Shown here: piece by piece, positions 61,750 through 64,000 of the stretch
Position numbering within the stretch: position 1 is the stretch's first letter
Layout: each line of letters opens with the position of its first letter
DNA from: Atopobium sp. UBA1382
Lineage (GTDB): Bacteria > Actinomycetota > Coriobacteriia > Coriobacteriales > Atopobiaceae
Assembly (NCBI GenBank): GCA_002305805.1
Contig: DBQY01000009.1
Location: 84,760 to 148,759 of the forward strand
Length of the DNA stretch: 64,000 bases
Reading direction: 5' to 3'
Position numbers and translations under genes: made by a program
Notes under the pieces: generated by a model
Databases searched by the model: none
Told to the model about the DNA's origin: nothing
The model's input: only the letters and a program-made list of their open reading frames with translations

Positions 61750-63081
61750 TCACACGGCGCCGGTGAGCAGCGCCACGTCGGTCACGTCGCGCGAGCCCGC
61801 CACAAAGCGGGAGCGCGCACCGGCGGCAGCGGCCAGCTGCGCCGCGGTGTCCTCGGCAAAGCGGTCGCGCATGATCTTGTCGGCCGCCCGCTGGGCAAAG
61901 ACGAGCGACTCGAGCAGGCTGTTCGAGGCCAGCCGGTTCTTGCCGTGGACGCCGTTGCAGCAGGTCTCACCGCAGGCAAAGAGGTGCGGCAGGGTGGTCT
62001 GGGAGTCCGAGTCCACATGGATGCCACCCATGAAGTAGTGCTGGGCGGGAACCACGGGAATCGGGCGCTCGCGAATATCGTAGCCCTCCTCGAGGCAGCG
62101 CTCCAGGATGTGCGTGAAGTGGCCCTCTATGACCGCACGGGGCACGCGCTCGAAGGAGAGCCACACGTGCTCGACCCCCGTCCTGCGCATCTCGGAAAAG
62201 ATGGCGGCGGAGACGACGTCGCGCGGCTGAAGCTCGTCCGTGAAGCGCTCGCCGGCGTCGTTCAGCAGGATCGCCCCCTCCCCGCGCGCGGACTCGGAGA
62301 TAAGGAACGCGCGACCGGGCCGCTCGCTCCAGAGCGAGGTGGGATGGATCTGCACGTAGTCCATGTGCTCGAGAAGAACCCCGTGCTCGGCGGCTATGCG
62401 ACACCCGTCTCCGGTGAGGCACGAGAAGTTCGTGGACCTCGAGTAGAGCCCGCCCACGCCACCGGTAGCAAAGACCGTGGCGTCAGCGCGGATCTCGAGG
62501 CTCTCGCCGTCCGGCCCCATTGCCACGACGCCGCGGCACGCGCGCCGGCCGCTCCCCTCGAAGCCCTCGAGGATGTCCGTCATGCAGGTGTGCTCGAGGA
62601 TGCGCGCGTGGGGCAGGTCGCGCACGCAGGCCAGCAGGTGCGTGGTGATCTCCTCCCCCGTCACGTCCTCGTGATAGACGATGCGCGGGCGGGAGTGCGC
62701 CCCCTCGCGCGTGTAGTCCAGCTCGCCGTCCGGCCTACGGGCGAAGCGCACGCCGCGCTTGACGAGGTCATCGATGATGGGGCGGCTCGCGCGAATCATG
62801 AGGTCCACGCTCTCCAGGCGGTTCTCGTAGTGGCCCGCGCGCAGCGTGTCCTCGAAGAAGCTCTCGTAGTCGCCCGGGTCGTGCAGGACGCAGATGCCAC
62901 CCTGGGCGAGCATGGAGTCGCAGTGGTCCACCTCCTCCTTGGAGAGCAGGACCACCGAGAGCGCCGCCGGAAGGTTGAGCGCGCAATAGAGGCCGGCCAC
63001 GCCGCAGCCGACGATGACAACGTCGCAGTCGATCACGCGCGAGGCGCCACCCGTGAGCTGGTCGCACTTCTCGCCAGACAC
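61750..63081 (-). CDS. nadB: L-aspartate oxidase, short form
   Basis: 443 residues from GTG at 63079-63081 (GGGGAGG upstream, inside the nadA end). Oxidises L-aspartate to iminoaspartate with FAD; in anaerobes fumarate is the likely acceptor. FAD motif DVVIVGCGVAGLYCALNLP, then HCDSMLAQGGICVL, YVQIHPTSL, SESARGEGAILLNDAGERF, YFMGGIHVDSDSQTTLPHLFACGETCCNGVHGKNRLASNSLLE in the standard order. It stops shortly after this segment, whereas E. coli NadB (540 residues) has a C-terminal helical domain of about 90 residues that is absent here. One base separates it from nadA. Confidence 0.94.
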   Translation of the reverse strand: MSGEKCDQLTGGASRVIDCDVVIVGCGVAGLYCALNLPAALSVVLLSKEEVDHCDSMLAQGGICVLHDPGDYESFFEDTLRAGHYENRLESVDLMIRASRPIIDDLVKRGVRFARRPDGELDYTREGAHSRPRIVYHEDVTGEEITTHLLACVRDLPHARILEHTCMTDILEGFEGSGRRACRGVVAMGPDGESLEIRADATVFATGGVGGLYSRSTNFSCLTGDGCRIAAEHGVLLEHMDYVQIHPTSLWSERPGRAFLISESARGEGAILLNDAGERFTDELQPRDVVSAAIFSEMRRTGVEHVWLSFERVPRAVIEGHFTHILERCLEEGYDIRERPIPVVPAQHYFMGGIHVDSDSQTTLPHLFACGETCCNGVHGKNRLASNSLLESLVFAQRAADKIMRDRFAEDTAAQLAAAAGARSRFVAGSRDVTDVALLTGAV

Positions 63082-63082
63082 G

Positions 63083-64000
63083 CTACCTCCCCAGCTCGAG
63101 CATGCGGGTGAGCGCCGCGCGGGCGCCCTCGGCCACCTCGTCCGGCGGCAGGCCCACCTCGCCGGAGCCGTCGCGCAGGCAGGCGACGAGGCGCTCGACC
63201 GTGATGCGGTCCATGTCCGGGCAGGCCGGGCGCGTGACCGGGAAGTGGAAGCGCTTGCCGGTTCCGGCCGTCTGGCGCTCGAGCTCGCCGCGGACGCCGT
63301 CCACGGTGAGGACGATGTAGTCGCGCGCCGTGCCCGCCACGGCCGCCTCGATGATCTGCGAGGTGGACCCGGCAAAGTCTGCGAGCGCCATCGCCTCGGG
63401 GCCGCACTCGGGGTGCGCGAGCACCGGTGCGTCCGGGAACTCCGCCTTGAGCATGCGGACCTCGTCGGCGGAGATGTCACGGTGGATGGGACAGTAGCCG
63501 TCGTTCAATAGGACGTTCTTCTCGGCCACCTGGCTTGCCACGTAGCTGCCGAGATGGCGGTCGGGCACAAAGAGGACGTTCTCCTGCGGCAGGGCGCGCA
63601 CAATGCGCACCGCGTTTGACGACGTCACGCAGACGTCCGACCACGACTTCGCCTCCGCCGTGGAGTTGACGTAGCAGGCCACCGCCAGGTCGTCGCCGTA
63701 GCGCTCCCGCGCGGCGTCCACCGTCTCGCGGCGCACCATGTGCGCCATCGGGCAGTCGGCCGTGGGGTCCGGCATGAGGACGGTCTTGTCCGGCGAGAGG
63801 AGCTTGGCGCTCTCCGCCATGAAGCTCACGCCGGCGAAGACCAGCGTGCGGCACGGCAGCGTGGCCGCGAGCTTGGCGAGGGCGAAGGAGTCGCCCACGT
63901 AGTCGGCCAGCTCCTGGACCTCGGGCGGGACGTAGTAGTGCGCCAGGACCACCGCGTCACGCCGCTCCTTGAGACGCGCCACCTCGGCGCGCAGCTCGTC
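63083..64000 (-). CDS. nadA: Quinolinate synthase (partial, N-terminus outside window)
   Basis: 306 codons are visible; the frame remains open to the window edge (DELRAEVARLKERRD...), so the true start lies beyond 64000. NadA condenses iminoaspartate with dihydroxyacetone phosphate using a [4Fe-4S] cluster. The three cluster Cys are in VACYVNSTAEAK, LAHPECGPEAM and PVTRPACPDMD. Other blocks: VLAHYYVPPEVQELADYVGDS, FAGVSFMAESAKLLSPDKTVLMPD and PDRHLGSYVA. First visible gene of the nadABC-niaR operon. Confidence 0.95.
   Translation of the reverse strand, partial: DELRAEVARLKERRDAVVLAHYYVPPEVQELADYVGDSFALAKLAATLPCRTLVFAGVSFMAESAKLLSPDKTVLMPDPTADCPMAHMVRRETVDAARERYGDDLAVACYVNSTAEAKSWSDVCVTSSNAVRIVRALPQENVLFVPDRHLGSYVASQVAEKNVLLNDGYCPIHRDISADEVRMLKAEFPDAPVLAHPECGPEAMALADFAGSTSQIIEAAVAGTARDYIVLTVDGVRGELERQTAGTGKRFHFPVTRPACPDMDRITVERLVACLRDGSGEVGLPPDEVAEGARAALTRMLELGR

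Overview
The window is high-GC DNA (roughly two thirds G+C by eye) with tightly packed genes, frequent ATGA/GTGA overlaps and GTG/TTG starts. The gene content points to an anaerobic, saccharolytic, host-associated actinobacterium of the Coriobacteriia (Olsenella/Collinsella-like): pyruvate formate-lyase, a bile salt hydrolase-type enzyme, raffinose/melibiose-type uptake, maltodextrin phosphorolysis, and a sortase-anchored SpaA-repeat surface protein. The genus is an inference; there is no rRNA or other marker here. I found no tRNA, rRNA, CRISPR, prophage or transposase gene.

Layout. 1-3.3 kb: partial CPBP membrane protease, then a cytoplasmic BMP-type binding protein coupled to a phosphoesterase. 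3.3-6.2 kb: galK and galT (Leloir pathway). 6.2-13.4 kb: LacI regulator, malQ, glgP and a GH13 glucosidase (maltodextrin/glycogen use). 13.4-22.2 kb: Gfo/Idh oxidoreductase, GH36 alpha-galactosidase, an ABC sugar importer with its ATPase, and a divergent AraC regulator; galactose released here would feed galK/galT. 22.2-24.4 kb: ligA. 24.7-28.9 kb: MFS exporter, copA with a C-terminal CopZ-like domain, csoR. 29-33 kb: GNAT, bile salt hydrolase-type enzyme, alcohol dehydrogenase, DedA. 33.2-37.1 kb: a compact TetR-led operon (flavin reductase, membrane protein, NmrA-like SDR, DUF1295/5-alpha-reductase-like). 37.3-40.7 kb: pyruvate formate-lyase split into two genes, plus its activase. 40.9-47.2 kb: DAHP synthase, C69 dipeptidase, small enzymes, a VWA protein and a macrodomain-HTH fusion. 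47.5-51.3 kb: large surface adhesin. 51.4-54 kb: metNIQ methionine importer behind a Met-rich leader peptide. 54-60.3 kb: membrane proteins, hemolysin III, M20 dipeptidase, cytoplasmic alpha-amylase. 60.3-64 kb: nadA-nadB-nadC-niaR, de novo NAD synthesis with its own repressor.

The most striking points are: (1) a probably leaderless 38-codon methionine-rich leader ORF with its own promoter directly upstream of metNIQ, which suggests a methionine attenuator; (2) the glycyl-radical domain of pyruvate formate-lyase encoded as a separate 82-residue gene between pflB and pflA; (3) an in-frame CopA-CopZ fusion that keeps a ribosome binding site and ATG for the chaperone; (4) several unrelated intergenic repeat arrays of about 220-236 bp, each precisely symmetric about a central axis (6346-6566, 24467-24696, 55938-56173), plus two shorter repeat families; (5) enrichment of the heptamer CGAGAAG/CTTCTCG in non-coding DNA.
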